DNA of 64,000 bases from Ectopseudomonas khazarica (GCF_004521985.1 NZ_SBHZ01000013.1:62001-126000), one strand, 5' to 3'. Shown: positions 31,003 through 40,156, numbered from the stretch's first letter. Notes: generated by a model from the sequence alone, not told the origin. Numbers and translations: made by a program.

Positions 31003-31899
31003 TCAGCTCGGCACACGGTATTCGGCGCGCTGGCTGAGGCCGGAGCGCAGGGTATCGATCAGCTGGCGGACCTTGGGGGAGAGGTGGCGCTGCTGCGGAT
31101 AGAGGGCCCACACCGCCGTGTTCGGCGGGCGGTGCTGCTCCAGCAGCGACACCAGGCGCCCGCTGCGCAGGTGCTCGAGCACGTAGTAGTCCGGCAGCTG
31201 GCAGAGGCCGAAACCGCGTAGCGCGGCGTCGAGTACCGACTGACCGCTGTTGCAGCGCCAGTTGCCCTGCACGCGAACCTGGGTTTCCCGGCCGTTTTCC
31301 GCAAAGCCCCAGTGGTCACTGCTGCCGATCAGGCAGTTGTGCCGCGCCAGTTCCGACAGCGAATGCGGGCGCCCGTAGCGCTGCAGGTACTCCGGCGCCG
31401 CGCACAGGTACATCTCGCGAGGTGCCAGGCGCGCGGCCATCAGGCGCGAGTCCTGCAGTCGTCCCAGGCGGATGGCCAGGTCCAGGCCCTCGTGGAGCAG
31501 GTCGAGCTGGCGGTTGCTCAGCTCGATTTCCACGCGCAGCTGGGGGTGGCGGGCCATGAAGTCGTTCACCAGTGGCACGATGAAGCGCTCGCCATAGGCG
31601 ACGGCGCAGGTCAGGCGCAGCAGGCCCTTGGGTTCCGCCCCCAGATCGCCAACCGCGCGCAGGGCCTCCTCGCGAGCATCCTGCAGGCGCTGGCAATGCT
31701 GCAGGAACAGCTGGCCGGCCTCGGTCAGCGCCACGCGCCGGGTGCTGCGGTAGAACAGGCGGCTTTGCAGTCGGTCTTCCAGGCGCGCCACCTGGCGACT
31801 GACCTGTGAGGTGGACAGGCCCAGGCGCTCGGCGGCGGCGCTGAACTGGCCGCATTCGGCAACGGCGACGAACTCGTCGAGTCCTTCCCAGCGATTCAT
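31003..31899 (-). CDS. LysR-family regulator next to the formaldehyde genes
   Basis: This 298-residue regulator has a winged HTH (residues 1-60: LDEFVAVAECGQFSAAAERLGLSTSQVSRQVARLEDRLQ) and a C-terminal periplasmic-binding-like effector domain (RLTCAVAYGERFIVPLVNDFMARHPQLRVEIEL). Starting at MNRWEGLDEF removes 51 codons that overlap the promoter region. It is divergent from frmA, with 173 bases between starts, the usual layout for a LysR regulator controlling its neighbour. Effector unknown; control of frmA-fghA is inferred from position. Confidence 0.9.
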   Translation of the reverse strand: MNRWEGLDEFVAVAECGQFSAAAERLGLSTSQVSRQVARLEDRLQSRLFYRSTRRVALTEAGQLFLQHCQRLQDAREEALRAVGDLGAEPKGLLRLTCAVAYGERFIVPLVNDFMARHPQLRVEIELSNRQLDLLHEGLDLAIRLGRLQDSRLMAARLAPREMYLCAAPEYLQRYGRPHSLSELARHNCLIGSSDHWGFAENGRETQVRVQGNWRCNSGQSVLDAALRGFGLCQLPDYYVLEHLRSGRLVSLLEQHRPPNTAVWALYPQQRHLSPKVRQLIDTLRSGLSQRAEYRVPS

Positions 31900-32072
31900 G
31901 TGTTCTCCATCGGGCTGCGGGTGCCGGCTGGCGGGTGATCCGCGAGCAGCTGTCAGCAGCAGGCGGCATATTATCCCTGTGTAGCAATAATGTTTTGATA
32001 TTTCTCTGATTATCTCTTTATTGGCTTGATCTAGACTGCTCGCCACGTTCACTCACGCTCAGGAGAGCTTCC

Positions 32073-33185
32073 ATGATCAAGTCCCGCGCTGCCGTCGCAT
32101 TCGGCCCCAACGAGCCGCTGAAGATCGTCGAGATCGATGTCGAGCCGCCGAAGGCCGGTGAAGTGCTGGTGCGCATTGTCGCCACCGGCGTCTGCCACAC
32201 CGATGCCTACACCCTGTCTGGCCAGGATTCCGAGGGCGTCTTCCCCTGCGTGCTGGGGCACGAGGGTGGCGGCATCGTCGAGGCGGTCGGTGAGGGCGTG
32301 ACCTCGGTCAAGGTCGGTGACCATGTGATCCCGCTGTACACCGCCGAATGTGGCGAGTGCAAATTCTGCAAATCGCAGAAGACCAACCTGTGCAGCTCGG
32401 TGCGTGCCACCCAGGGCAAGGGCCTGATGCCGGACGGCACCACCCGCTTCAGTTACAACGGCGAGCCGATCTATCACTACATGGGCTGCTCGACCTTCTC
32501 CGAGTACACCGTGCTGCCGGAAGTCTCGGTTGCCGTGATCCCCAAGGAAGCGCCGCTGGACAAGGTCTGCCTGCTCGGTTGCGGCGTGACCACCGGCATC
32601 GGCGCCGTACTCAACACCGCCAAGGTGGAAGAGGGCGCTACCGTGGCCATCTTCGGTCTCGGTGGCATCGGCCTGGCGGCGATCATCGGCGCCAAGATGG
32701 CCAAGGCCTCGCGCATCATCGGTATCGACATCAACCCGGCCAAGGAAGCGGTCGCCCGCGAGCTGGGTCTGACCGACTTCGTCAACCCGAAGGAGCACAG
32801 CAAGCCGATCCAGGACGTCATCGTCGAAATGACTGACGGCGGCGTCGACTACAGCTTCGAGTGCATCGGCAACGTGCAACTGATGCGTGCCGCGCTGGAG
32901 TGCTGCCACAAGGGCTGGGGCGAGTCGACCATCATCGGCGTGGCACCGGCCGGTGCCGAGATCAGCACCCGTCCGTTCCAGCTGGTCACCGGTCGTGTCT
33001 GGCGCGGCAGCGCCTTCGGTGGCGTCAAGGGCCGCAGTGAGCTGCCGGGCTATGTGGAGAAGTCGCAGAAGGGTGAAATCCCGCTGGACACCTTCATCAC
33101 CCACAACATGGGTCTGGACGAGATCAACGAGGCGTTCGAGCTGATGCACGAAGGCAAGAGCATCCGTACCGTCATCCATTTCTGA
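32073..33185 (+). CDS. frmA: S-(hydroxymethyl)glutathione dehydrogenase / class III alcohol dehydrogenase
   Basis: This zinc enzyme oxidises the spontaneous adduct of formaldehyde and glutathione to S-formylglutathione with NAD. It is 370 residues long. Catalytic zinc ligands are visible at C41 (VCHTD) and H63 (GHEGGG), structural zinc ligands at C93, C96, C99 and C107, and the Rossmann motif is GLGGIGLAAI. AGGAGAG precedes the ATG. Together with fghA it forms the glutathione-dependent formaldehyde pathway. Often named adhC or frmA. Confidence 0.96.
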   Translation: MIKSRAAVAFGPNEPLKIVEIDVEPPKAGEVLVRIVATGVCHTDAYTLSGQDSEGVFPCVLGHEGGGIVEAVGEGVTSVKVGDHVIPLYTAECGECKFCKSQKTNLCSSVRATQGKGLMPDGTTRFSYNGEPIYHYMGCSTFSEYTVLPEVSVAVIPKEAPLDKVCLLGCGVTTGIGAVLNTAKVEEGATVAIFGLGGIGLAAIIGAKMAKASRIIGIDINPAKEAVARELGLTDFVNPKEHSKPIQDVIVEMTDGGVDYSFECIGNVQLMRAALECCHKGWGESTIIGVAPAGAEISTRPFQLVTGRVWRGSAFGGVKGRSELPGYVEKSQKGEIPLDTFITHNMGLDEINEAFELMHEGKSIRTVIHF

Positions 33186-33190
33186 TAGCG

Positions 33191-33240
33191 GCAAGCGACG
33201 AGCTACAAGCGACCAGTGGCCTGGCGCTTGTGGCCTGACG
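33191..33240. repeat. Palindromic intergenic repeat sharing AGCTACAAGC with 4444-4453
   Basis: ACAAGCG (33205-33211) and CGCTTGT (33225-33231) form an outer stem, continued inward by CCAG/CTGG around a TGGC loop. The 10-mer AGCTACAAGC (33201-33210) is the reverse complement of 4444-4453 upstream of rpsB. It lies between frmA and fghA and may act as an mRNA-stabilising hairpin. Confidence 0.5.
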
Positions 33241-33256
33241 CTGTCCGGAGGGGCTT

Positions 33257-34099
33257 ATGGAAAACATTTCCTGCCAGAAGAGTTTCGGTGGCTGGCACAA
33301 GCGCTATCGCCACCGTTCCACCACCCTGGGTTGCGACATGGTGTTCGCCGTCTACCTGCCGCCGCAGGCCGAGCAGGGCGGCAGGCTGCCGGTGCTGTAC
33401 TGGCTGAGCGGGCTGACCTGCACCGACGAGAACTTCATGCAGAAGGCCGGGGCGCAACGCCTGGCCGCCGAGCTGGGGCTGGTTATCGTGGCGCCGGATA
33501 CCAGTCCGCGTGGTGACGATGTGCCGGGTGACCCGGACAACGCCTGGGACTTCGGCAAGGGCGCGGGCTTCTACGTCAACGCTACCCAGGAGCCCTGGGC
33601 GCGCAACTACCGCATGCACGACTACGTGGTGCAGGAGTTGCCCGCGCTGATCGAGGCCAACTTCCCGGTGTCCGACCGCCGTGGCATCGCCGGCCACTCG
33701 ATGGGCGGGCATGGTGCGCTGGTCTGCGCGCTGCGCAACCCGGGGCGCTATCGCTCGCTGTCGGCGTTCTCGCCGATCAGCAATCCGATGCACTGCCCCT
33801 GGGGCGAGAAGGCACTGTCACGCTACCTCGGCGAAGACCGTTCGCGCTGGAAAGAGTGGGATGCCTGTGCGCTGCTGGCCGAGGCCAGCGAGCGTCTGCC
33901 GATCCTGGTGGATCAGGGCGATCGTGACGATTTCCTCGAAAACCAGCTCAAGCCCGAGGCGCTGGAGGCGGCTGCCAGGGCGGTCGGCCATCCGCTGACC
34001 CTGCGTTTGCAGCCTGGCTATGACCACAGCTACTACTTCATCGCCAGCTTCATCGAGGATCACCTGCGCCACCATGCGCAGGCACTGGCTCAGGCCTGA
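33257..34099 (+). CDS. fghA: S-formylglutathione hydrolase
   Basis: This alpha/beta hydrolase (esterase D type) splits S-formylglutathione to formate and glutathione, completing formaldehyde detoxification after frmA. The 280-residue protein has the nucleophile elbow GHSMGGHG with S148 and an oxyanion region in YWLSGLTCTDENF. Asp and His of the triad fall in LVDQGDRDDFL and GYDHSYYF. GGAGG lies 8 bases before the ATG. It is followed by ispF. Confidence 0.96.
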   Translation: MENISCQKSFGGWHKRYRHRSTTLGCDMVFAVYLPPQAEQGGRLPVLYWLSGLTCTDENFMQKAGAQRLAAELGLVIVAPDTSPRGDDVPGDPDNAWDFGKGAGFYVNATQEPWARNYRMHDYVVQELPALIEANFPVSDRRGIAGHSMGGHGALVCALRNPGRYRSLSAFSPISNPMHCPWGEKALSRYLGEDRSRWKEWDACALLAEASERLPILVDQGDRDDFLENQLKPEALEAAARAVGHPLTLRLQPGYDHSYYFIASFIEDHLRHHAQALAQA

Positions 34100-34175
34100 G
34101 TCGAGCGGATTTCATCCGAGCGAGCCGGCAAACCGGTTAGAATTGCGCCCTGACTTTTTCAGGGCGTTGTTCTTT

Positions 34176-34649
34176 ATGCGTATCGGTCATGGCTATGACG
34201 TACACCGCTTCGGCGATGGCGATTTCATCACCCTCGGTGGCGTGCGGATTCCCCACAGGTTCGGTCTCGTCGCTCATTCCGACGGTGATGTGCTGCTGCA
34301 CGCACTGAGCGACGCCCTGCTCGGCGCGGTGGCGCTGGGTGACATCGGCAAGCACTTTCCCGATACCGATCCGACCTTCAAGGGCGCCGATAGCCGCGCG
34401 CTGCTGCGTCACGTGATGGGGCTGGTGCGGGCCAAGGGCTTCGCGGTGGGCAATGTCGACGCCACCATCGTCGCCCAGGCGCCGAAGATGGCGCCGCACA
34501 TCGAGGCCATGCGCGCGTGCATCGCTGCGGATCTCGGCGTGCAGCTGGATCAGGTCAACGTCAAGGCCACCACCACCGAGAAGCTGGGCTTCACCGGGCG
34601 TGAGGAAGGGATCGCGGTGCATGCCGTGGCCTTGCTGGTCAAGGCATGA
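34176..34649 (+). CDS. ispF: 2-C-methyl-D-erythritol 2,4-cyclodiphosphate synthase
   Basis: IspF is a trimeric zinc enzyme that cyclises CDP-ME phosphate, the fifth MEP-pathway step. The 157-residue form begins MRIGHGYDVHRFGDG with metal ligands D8, H10 and H42 (LLHALSDALLGA). KATTTEKLGFTGREEGIA closes the protein. The start gives the exact family N-terminus; the longer frame overlaps fghA. It overlaps truD by 4 bases, the ispF-truD-surE-pcm order of gammaproteobacteria. Confidence 0.97.
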   Translation: MRIGHGYDVHRFGDGDFITLGGVRIPHRFGLVAHSDGDVLLHALSDALLGAVALGDIGKHFPDTDPTFKGADSRALLRHVMGLVRAKGFAVGNVDATIVAQAPKMAPHIEAMRACIAADLGVQLDQVNVKATTTEKLGFTGREEGIAVHAVALLVKA

Positions 34650-35704
34650 ACGAGCAGCAGCTGCTGGGCCCGCGTGCCCATGGCGAGGCCTGCGGGCGCG
34701 CCGTGCTCAAGGCCACCGCCGAGGACTTCCAGGTCGATGAAGTGCTGGACATTCCGCTCACCGGCCAGGGTGAACACCTCTGGCTGTGGGTGGAGAAGCG
34801 CGGCCTGAACACCGAGGATGCCGCCCGTCGCATCGCCCGCGCTGCGGGGCTGCCCCTCAAGGCGGTCAGCTACGCCGGCCTCAAGGATCGCCAGGCACTC
34901 ACCCGGCAATGGTTCAGCCTGCACCTGCCAGGCAAGGCCGACCCCGATCTGGCGGCCGCCGAAAGCCCGGCGCTGAGCATCCTCAAGCGCGAGCGACACA
35001 ATCGCAAGCTGCAGCGCGGTGCCCATTCGGCCAACGGCTTCATCCTGCGCCTGACCGCGCTGCAGGCCGACCGCGAGGCGCTGGAGCAGCGCTTGCGGCA
35101 GATCGCCGAACAGGGCGTGCCCAACTATTACGGGCTGCAGCGTTTCGGCTTCGACGGTGGCAACCTGCTGGAGGCGCGGCGCCATGCCGAGCGCGAGGAG
35201 CTGCCGGTGCAGCGCAACCTGCGTTCGCGGCTGCTGTCCTCGGCACGCAGCTACCTGTTCAACCGCGTGCTGGCCGAGCGGGTCGCCGCAGGGAGCTGGA
35301 ACCAGGCGTGCGTCGGCGATCTGCTGGCCTTCACCACCAGCCGCAGCTTCTTCATGGCCGGGGAGGCCGAGTGCCAGGATCCGCGCCTGGCGATCCTCGA
35401 TCTGCACCCCACCGGGCCGCTCTGGGGCGAAGGGCTGCCCCCGACCGCGCAGGCGGTGAACGAGCTGGAGCAGGCGGTCGGCAGTGAGGAGCCGGCGCTG
35501 CTCGCCTGGTTGAGCAAGGCGGGCATGGCTCACGAACGACGCATTCTGCGCCTCCCCATTCAGAGCCTTACGTGGCATTATCCGGAACCCGATATTCTGC
35601 AACTTGCATTCGTCCTGCCGGCCGGGAGTTTCGCCACCGTCTTGGTGCGCGAGCTCGTCGACCTCATGCCGACAGGGCAGACGGATACTCCATGCGAATT
35701 CTGA
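34646..35704 (+). CDS. truD: tRNA pseudouridine(13) synthase TruD
   Basis: TruD makes pseudouridine 13 in tRNA(Glu). The 352-residue protein has the catalytic Asp in YAGLKDRQALTRQWFS and the TruD-specific inserted domain. RQIAEQGVPNYYGLQRFGFDGGNLL and SRLLSSARSYLFNRVLAERV are typical. It overlaps ispF by 4 and surE by 13 bases, so the four-gene run is tightly coupled. Confidence 0.96.
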   Translation: MNEQQLLGPRAHGEACGRAVLKATAEDFQVDEVLDIPLTGQGEHLWLWVEKRGLNTEDAARRIARAAGLPLKAVSYAGLKDRQALTRQWFSLHLPGKADPDLAAAESPALSILKRERHNRKLQRGAHSANGFILRLTALQADREALEQRLRQIAEQGVPNYYGLQRFGFDGGNLLEARRHAEREELPVQRNLRSRLLSSARSYLFNRVLAERVAAGSWNQACVGDLLAFTTSRSFFMAGEAECQDPRLAILDLHPTGPLWGEGLPPTAQAVNELEQAVGSEEPALLAWLSKAGMAHERRILRLPIQSLTWHYPEPDILQLAFVLPAGSFATVLVRELVDLMPTGQTDTPCEF

Positions 35705-36441
35705 TTTCCAACGACGACGGGGTGAACGCACCCGGTATCGCCGCGTTGCACCAGGCGCTGGCCGATTACGCCGAGTGCGTGGTGGTTGCGCCGGCCGAAG
35801 ACAAGAGCGGTGCCAGCAGTGCGCTGACACTCGACCGTCCGCTGCATCCGGTGGCGCTGCCCAACGGCTTCATCAGCCTCAATGGCACCCCGACCGACTG
35901 CGTGCACCTGGGCATCAACGGCCTGCTCGAGCAGACGCCGGAGATGGTCGTCTCCGGTATCAACCTGGGGGCGAACCTGGGTGATGACGTGCTCTATTCC
36001 GGCACCGTCGCCGCTGCGCTGGAAGGGCGTTTCCTGGACAAGACGGCGTTTGCCTTCTCGCTGCTGTCGCGCCTGCCCGACAACTTGCCGACGGCTGCCT
36101 ATTTCGCCCGCAAGCTGGTCGAGGCGCACGCGCAGCTCGACCTGCCACCGCGTACCGTGCTCAACGTCAACGTGCCGAACCTGCCGCTCGAACATATCCG
36201 CGGTGTGCAGCTGACCCGTCTGGGCCACCGTGCCCGCGCGCCGGCGCCGGTCAAGGCGGTCAATCCGCGTGGCAAGGAAGGCTACTGGATCGCGGCCGCG
36301 GGCGATGTCGAGGATGGCAGCCCGGGCACCGACTTCCACGCCGTGATGCAGGGCTATGTTTCGGTCACGCCGCTGCGGCTCGACCGGACGTTCAATGAAG
36401 CCCTCGAAAGTATGGACGGCTGGCTGGAGGGAATCTTCTGA
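35692..36441 (+). CDS. surE: 5'/3'-nucleotidase SurE
   Basis: SurE is a metal-dependent nucleoside monophosphatase and exopolyphosphatase linked to stationary-phase survival. The 249-residue product starts MRILISNDDGVNAPGIAAL, with the D8-D9 metal pair. It continues with APAEDKSGASSALT and VSGINLGANLGDDVLYSGTVAAA. It overlaps truD and ends at the first base of the pcm start. Confidence 0.97.
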   Translation: MRILISNDDGVNAPGIAALHQALADYAECVVVAPAEDKSGASSALTLDRPLHPVALPNGFISLNGTPTDCVHLGINGLLEQTPEMVVSGINLGANLGDDVLYSGTVAAALEGRFLDKTAFAFSLLSRLPDNLPTAAYFARKLVEAHAQLDLPPRTVLNVNVPNLPLEHIRGVQLTRLGHRARAPAPVKAVNPRGKEGYWIAAAGDVEDGSPGTDFHAVMQGYVSVTPLRLDRTFNEALESMDGWLEGIF

Positions 36442-37115
36442 TGCGTGGACAGGACGACATGCAGCGCAGCGGGATCGGCATGACCTCGCAACGCACCCGT
36501 GAGCGGCTGATTCAGCGCCTCTACGAGGAAGGATTGTCCAACGCGCGGGTGCTGGAAGTGATCCGCCGTACACCGCGCCATCTGTTCGTGGATGAGGCGC
36601 TGGCGCACCGCGCCTACGAGGACACCGCACTGCCCATCGGTCACAACCAGACCATTTCCCAGCCCTACATGGTCGGCCGCATGACCGAGTTGCTGCTGGC
36701 CGCCGGTCCGCTGGACAAGGTGCTGGAGATCGGCACCGGTTCCGGCTACCAGACCGCCGTGCTGGCGCAGTTGGTCGAGCGGGTGTTCTCCGTGGAGCGC
36801 ATCCAGGGGCTGCAGGAGCGCGCCAAGGAGCGCCTCGTCGAACTCAGCCTGCGCAACGTGGTCTTTCGCTGGGGTGATGGCTGGGAAGGCTGGAATGCGC
36901 TGGGCCCGTACAACGGCATCATCGTCACCGCCGCCGCTGCGCAGGTACCGCAGGCGCTGCTCGACCAGCTGGCACCGGGTGGTCGCCTGGTCATACCGGT
37001 CGGCAGCGGCGACGTGCAGCAACTGTTGCTGATCGTGCGCGAGGAGGAGGGCTTTTCCCGACACGTGCTCGATGCCGTGCGTTTCGTGCCGTTACTCAAC
37101 GGGCCACTGGCCTGA
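36441..37115 (+). CDS. pcm: Protein-L-isoaspartate O-methyltransferase
   Basis: Pcm methylates isoaspartyl residues in aged proteins so they can revert to aspartate. The SAM-binding motif is VLEIGTGSGYQTAVLAQL, and GHNQTISQPYMVGRMTELL is the family signature. The 224-residue form includes an N-terminal extension (MRGQDDMQRSGIGMTSQRTRERLI); starting at the ATG at 36480 is an alternative. It is part of the surE-pcm-nlpD-rpoS survival cluster, with the popT gene inserted. Confidence 0.95.
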   Translation: MRGQDDMQRSGIGMTSQRTRERLIQRLYEEGLSNARVLEVIRRTPRHLFVDEALAHRAYEDTALPIGHNQTISQPYMVGRMTELLLAAGPLDKVLEIGTGSGYQTAVLAQLVERVFSVERIQGLQERAKERLVELSLRNVVFRWGDGWEGWNALGPYNGIIVTAAAAQVPQALLDQLAPGGRLVIPVGSGDVQQLLLIVREEEGFSRHVLDAVRFVPLLNGPLA

Positions 37116-37140
37116 CCGCTTTATCGTTCTGGAAGGATCC

Positions 37141-38079
37141 ATGAAGAAACATTTCCTGCTCTACGCCAAGGGCATGGCCATGGGCGCTGCCGATGTGGTG
37201 CCTGGCGTCTCCGGCGGTACCATCGCCTTCATCAGCGGCATCTACGACGAGCTGCTGCGCTCCATCGCCAGCGTTCCCGATGCGCTTCTGTTGTTGCTGC
37301 GCGGCCGTATCAAGGACGCCTGGCAGAAAGCCAATGCGACCTTTCTGCTGGTGCTGTTCAGCGGCATTCTGACCAGCATCCTCACCCTCGCACGGCTGAT
37401 CACCTACCTGCTCAAGCATCACCCGATACCGGTCTGGTCGTTCTTCTTCGGTCTGATCCTCGTGTCCACCTACCTGGTGGGGCGTGAGATCGGGCGCTGG
37501 AACTGGACGCGGGTGCTGAGTTTCCTGCTCGGCCTGGGGTTCGCCTACTGGATCACCGTGGCCGCCCCGATGCACTGGGGGAGCGACCTGCCGACCCTGT
37601 TCCTGGCGGGGGCGATCGCCATCTGCGCGATGATCCTGCCGGGAATCTCCGGCAGCTTCATCCTGCTGCTGCTGGGGCTCTACTCGGTGGTGCTGGGGGC
37701 AGTGAAGGATCTCAACCTCCTGGTGCTGGGCGTGTTCGCCGCCGGCTGCCTGCTCGGGCTGCTCAGCTTCGCCCGGCTGCTCAGCTGGCTGCTGGCGCGC
37801 TGGCGTGATCTGAGCCTGGCCTTTCTCAGTGGCCTGATGCTCGGTTCGCTGAACAAGGTCTGGCCCTGGAAGGAGACGCTCACCTGGCGTATCGACAGCA
37901 AGGGTGAGCAGGTGCCGCTGTTGCAGCACAACCTGCTGCCCGGGCATTTTGCCGAGATCAGCGGCCAGGATGCGCAGCTGCTGATTGCCGTGCTGCTGGC
38001 GATTGGCGGGATCGTGCTGGTGCTGGGCCTGGAGTGGCTGGCACAGCGTCAACCCGCCGATGCTGGTCGCGCCGAATAA
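37141..38079 (+). CDS. popT: DUF368 membrane protein, PopT-type undecaprenyl phosphate translocase
   Basis: The protein is polytopic (312 residues, about nine hydrophobic helices) with two copies of the DUF368 signature: KGMAMGAADVVPGVSGGTIAFISGIYDELL near the N-terminus and ICAMILPGISGSFILLLLGLY in the middle. DUF368 proteins were shown to recycle the lipid carrier undecaprenyl phosphate across the inner membrane. The GGATCC before the ATG carries a weak ribosome site. Its presence between pcm and nlpD is typical of Pseudomonas. The family assignment is firm; the transport role is from the family. Confidence 0.88.
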   Translation: MKKHFLLYAKGMAMGAADVVPGVSGGTIAFISGIYDELLRSIASVPDALLLLLRGRIKDAWQKANATFLLVLFSGILTSILTLARLITYLLKHHPIPVWSFFFGLILVSTYLVGREIGRWNWTRVLSFLLGLGFAYWITVAAPMHWGSDLPTLFLAGAIAICAMILPGISGSFILLLLGLYSVVLGAVKDLNLLVLGVFAAGCLLGLLSFARLLSWLLARWRDLSLAFLSGLMLGSLNKVWPWKETLTWRIDSKGEQVPLLQHNLLPGHFAEISGQDAQLLIAVLLAIGGIVLVLGLEWLAQRQPADAGRAE

Positions 38080-38125
38080 ATACGGCACAATACGCCGTAC
38101 TCGGAATCATTCAGGGAGCCATCGG

Positions 38126-38995
38126 GTGAGTCGCACCGTCGTTCACGTTCTGCTTCGCGCCGCCATGGCGCTGCGCCTGCCACTGGCCACGCTCGCCGTT
38201 GCCGCGCTGGCCGGTTGCGTCAGTTCGCCTCCCGGTGGCGTACAGGTGGTGGAGCGCGGGCAGAACCAGGGGCGGGCGCCGGTGATCCAGCGTCAGCCCG
38301 TGCGCAGTGGTCACTACGTGGTGCAGCGCGGCGACACCCTGTACTCGATCGCCTTCCGCTTCGGCTGGGACTGGAAGGCCCTGGCTGCCCACAATGGCCT
38401 GCGTGATCCCTACCTGATCCGTGTCGGCCAGATCATTCGCTTCGACAATCGCGCCCTGGCCAGCCAGCCGGTGGCGTCGACCCCCGTTCGCAGCAGCACG
38501 CCGACAACCAGCAGGCCGGTTCAGCCTGCTACTCCCGTCACCGCGCCGCCCGCGACCAAGCCGGCCAAGCCGCCTGTCGCCAGCACGCCTGCCACGACAC
38601 CTGTAACGCCCGTGAGCCGCTCGGCCAGCGGCTGGGCCTGGCCAACGCAGGGCTCGGTGATCAGTCGTTTTTCCTCAAACGGTAGTTTGAATAAAGGCAT
38701 TGATATCGCCGGGGAATTAGGACAGCCTGTTTTAGCTGCGTCTGATGGGTCGGTGGTGTACGCCGGGAGTGGTTTGCGGGGCTACGGCGAATTGATCATC
38801 ATCAAGCACAGCGACACCTACGTAAGTGCCTACGGTCACAACCGCAGGCTGTTGGTACGGGAGGGGCAGCAGGTCAAAGCCGGGCAAAGCATTGCCGAGA
38901 TGGGATCAACAGGGGCCGACCGGGTGAAACTGCACTTCGAGATTCGCCGCCAAGGTAAGCCTGTCGATCCACTGCAATACCTGCCACGTCGTTGA
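38126..38995 (+). CDS. nlpD: Murein hydrolase activator lipoprotein NlpD
   Basis: NlpD is a division lipoprotein that activates periplasmic amidases. The GTG start (AGGGAG upstream) gives 289 residues. The lipobox LAG-C31 ends the signal peptide, a LysM domain covers about residues 62-105 (HYVVQRGDTLYSIAFRFGWDWKALAAHNGL), and a Pro/Thr-rich linker leads to a C-terminal LytM/M23 domain. The first metal motif reads NKGIDIA instead of HxGxDI, so the peptidase is degenerate, as in activators. The coding region includes a noticeably AT-richer patch (about 38670-38740) that holds an rpoS control element. Confidence 0.95.
   Translation: MSRTVVHVLLRAAMALRLPLATLAVAALAGCVSSPPGGVQVVERGQNQGRAPVIQRQPVRSGHYVVQRGDTLYSIAFRFGWDWKALAAHNGLRDPYLIRVGQIIRFDNRALASQPVASTPVRSSTPTTSRPVQPATPVTAPPATKPAKPPVASTPATTPVTPVSRSASGWAWPTQGSVISRFSSNGSLNKGIDIAGELGQPVLAASDGSVVYAGSGLRGYGELIIIKHSDTYVSAYGHNRRLLVREGQQVKAGQSIAEMGSTGADRVKLHFEIRRQGKPVDPLQYLPRR
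38675..38690 (+). promoter_or_regulatory. PsrA-type operator inside nlpD, upstream of the rpoS promoter
   Basis: TCAAAC GGTA GTTTGA is a perfect palindrome that fits the published PsrA consensus (G/C)AAAC-N2-4-GTTT(G/C). It lies about 410 bases before the rpoS start, inside nlpD. This is where the main rpoS promoter and PsrA site are known in other pseudomonads. A confident -35/-10 pair could not be assigned. Confidence 0.7.
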
Positions 38996-39096
38996 TCCGC
39001 CGCTGACTCGTTCCATCTCGTGGGAGGGACGGGCTCAGGTATGGCCAGGACGGTTCCGCCAGAGTCTGTTGTCGAACTCAGCTAGGGACAACAACA

Positions 39097-40104
39097 ATGG
39101 CTCTCACAAAAAAAGAAGCGCCGGAGTTTGACGTCGACGATGAGCTGCTCCTCATGGAGCCGGGTATCGTCTTGGGCGAGGTTCAGGGCGATGAGGTGGA
39201 AGCACCGGTCGCGCGTACCAAGACCAAGAACGCCGCTCCCTCCAAGCAGCACAAGTACATCGATTACACCCGGGCGCTCGACGCCACTCAGCTTTACCTC
39301 AACGAAATCGGTTTCTCTCCCTTGCTCACTCCCGAAGAGGAAGTGCACTTCGCGCGCCTGGCGCAGAAGGGCGATCCTGCCGGGCGCAAGCGCATGATCG
39401 AGAGCAACCTGCGCCTGGTCGTCAAGATCGCTCGGCGTTACGTCAATCGCGGCCTCTCTCTGCTCGATCTGATCGAAGAGGGGAACCTGGGGTTGATTCG
39501 CGCTGTGGAGAAGTTCGATCCGGAGCGTGGTTTCCGTTTTTCAACCTATGCGACCTGGTGGATCCGCCAGACCATCGAACGGGCCATCATGAACCAGACG
39601 CGAACCATCCGTTTGCCGATTCATGTGGTCAAGGAGCTCAACGTATACCTGCGTGCGGCTCGTGAACTGACCCAGAAGCTCGACCATGAGCCTTCAGCGG
39701 AAGAAATTGCCAACCTGCTGGAAAAACCGGTGGGTGAGGTCAAGCGCATGCTTGGCCTCAACGAGCGGGTGTCCTCGGTGGATGTCTCGCTCGGTCCGGA
39801 CTCGGACAAGACGTTGCTCGACACCCTGACCGACGATCGTCCGACCGACCCGTGTGAGCTGCTGCAGGACGATGACCTGTCCCAGAGCATCGACCAGTGG
39901 CTCTCGGACCTGACCGACAAGCAGCGTGAAGTCGTGGTACGCCGCTTCGGCTTGCGTGGCCATGAGAGCTGTACGCTGGAAGAGGTGGGACAGGAGATCG
40001 GTCTGACCCGCGAGCGGGTCAGGCAGATCCAGGTGGAGGCGCTCAAGCGTCTGCGCGAGATCCTCGAAAAGAATGGCCTTTCGAGCGACGCACTGTTCCA
40101 GTAG
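39097..40104 (+). CDS. rpoS: RNA polymerase sigma factor RpoS
   Basis: This is the stationary-phase and general-stress sigma factor. The 335-residue product has region 1.2 (DATQLYLNEIGFSPLLTPEEEV), the 2.3-2.4 core (LDLIEEGNLGLIRAVEKFDPERGFRFSTYATWWIRQTIERAI), region 3 and region 4.2 (TLEEVGQEIGLTRERVRQIQVEALKRLREIL). The start gives MALTKKEAPEFDVDDELL, the Pseudomonas N-terminus. The gene has a 101-base gap from nlpD, and its main promoter is probably inside nlpD, next to the PsrA palindrome. A strong terminator follows. Confidence 0.98.
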   Translation: MALTKKEAPEFDVDDELLLMEPGIVLGEVQGDEVEAPVARTKTKNAAPSKQHKYIDYTRALDATQLYLNEIGFSPLLTPEEEVHFARLAQKGDPAGRKRMIESNLRLVVKIARRYVNRGLSLLDLIEEGNLGLIRAVEKFDPERGFRFSTYATWWIRQTIERAIMNQTRTIRLPIHVVKELNVYLRAARELTQKLDHEPSAEEIANLLEKPVGEVKRMLGLNERVSSVDVSLGPDSDKTLLDTLTDDRPTDPCELLQDDDLSQSIDQWLSDLTDKQREVVVRRFGLRGHESCTLEEVGQEIGLTRERVRQIQVEALKRLREILEKNGLSSDALFQ

Positions 40105-40121
40105 CGTTCGCCTCGATCACC

Positions 40122-40146
40122 AACCCGGCTTCGGCCGGGTTTTTTC
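40122..40146 (+). terminator. Rho-independent terminator of rpoS
   Basis: AACCCGGC, loop TTCG, GCCGGGTT then TTTTTC. It lies 18 bases after the rpoS stop and isolates rpoS from the rsmZ control region. Confidence 0.9.
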
Positions 40147-40156
40147 TGCGTCCCCG

